Below, piece after piece: positions 6,845-6,845 of a stretch of 6,845 bases of DNA; the first letter of the stretch is position 1, and every line of letters begins with the position of its first letter. The notes below the pieces were generated by a model. That model ran no database searches and was not told the origin of the DNA. It saw only the letters and a list, made by a program, of their open reading frames with translations. The stretch is from Bacteroidales bacterium (GTDB lineage Bacteria > Bacteroidota > Bacteroidia > Bacteroidales > Muribaculaceae), in assembly GCA_900755985.1 (NCBI GenBank), contig CAAEIL010000103.1:1-6845 (forward strand), read 5' to 3'. A program made the position numbers and the translations under genes.

Positions 6845-6845
6845 A
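6761..6845. other. AT-rich intergenic tail after the tail-protein gene
   Basis: Only 17 of 85 bases are G or C, against about 63 percent in the first 60 bases of the window. No open frame of note is seen. A weak hairpin AGAAAA-aaa-TTTTCT lies at 6820-6834. The stretch could hold a transcription end or the promoter of a following gene. I see no clean stem followed by a T-run and no good Bacteroides promoter match. Confidence 0.5.

Noticed and set aside
1..6845. CRISPR array, tRNA or rRNA genes, diversity-generating retroelement repeats, insertion sequence
   Set aside because: No regularly spaced repeats, tRNA-like cloverleaf, rRNA segment, reverse transcriptase or transposase was seen on either strand.

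Overview
The window looks like part of a tailed-phage or prophage tail module from a gut Bacteroidota (Bacteroidales-type) host. The evidence is a TP901-type tape measure protein with the C-terminal 'GGF..KGK.DEVAGVVHKGEWV' arrangement common in Bacteroidota prophages, a following tail protein of about 600 residues in the usual position, weak or absent Shine-Dalgarno sequences, and a GC-leaning codon choice in both genes. The host assignment is inference from sequence style, not from a marker gene.

Layout: positions 1-773 hold no convincing gene. Positions 1-480 are GC-rich and carry a series of strong inverted repeats (73-99, 243-275, 284-334, 437-454); another lies at 500-522. The style recalls the long, structured intergenic region beside the mobilization genes of Bacteroides conjugative transposons (CTnDOT family), where the transfer origin lies. 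That resemblance is from memory and unproven. Positions 774-4943 encode a 1389-residue tape measure protein. Its stop codon overlaps the start of the next gene by one base (TAATG, 4941-4945). Positions 4943-6760 encode a 605-residue protein, probably a tail-tip or baseplate-hub component. Positions 6761-6845 are strikingly AT-rich (17 of 85 bases are G or C) and are enclosed by a perfect 12-bp inverted repeat.

How the genes work together: the tape measure fills the tail lumen and sets tail length during assembly, and the next protein probably builds or caps the distal end where the tape measure starts. The one-base overlap suggests a single transcript and coupled translation. The tail-assembly chaperone genes that normally sit just upstream of a tape measure gene are not visible. 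In their place is the structured region, so the left part may be a junction between a conjugative-element-like segment and a phage tail module, or an assembly chimera. This is the most interesting question raised by the window.
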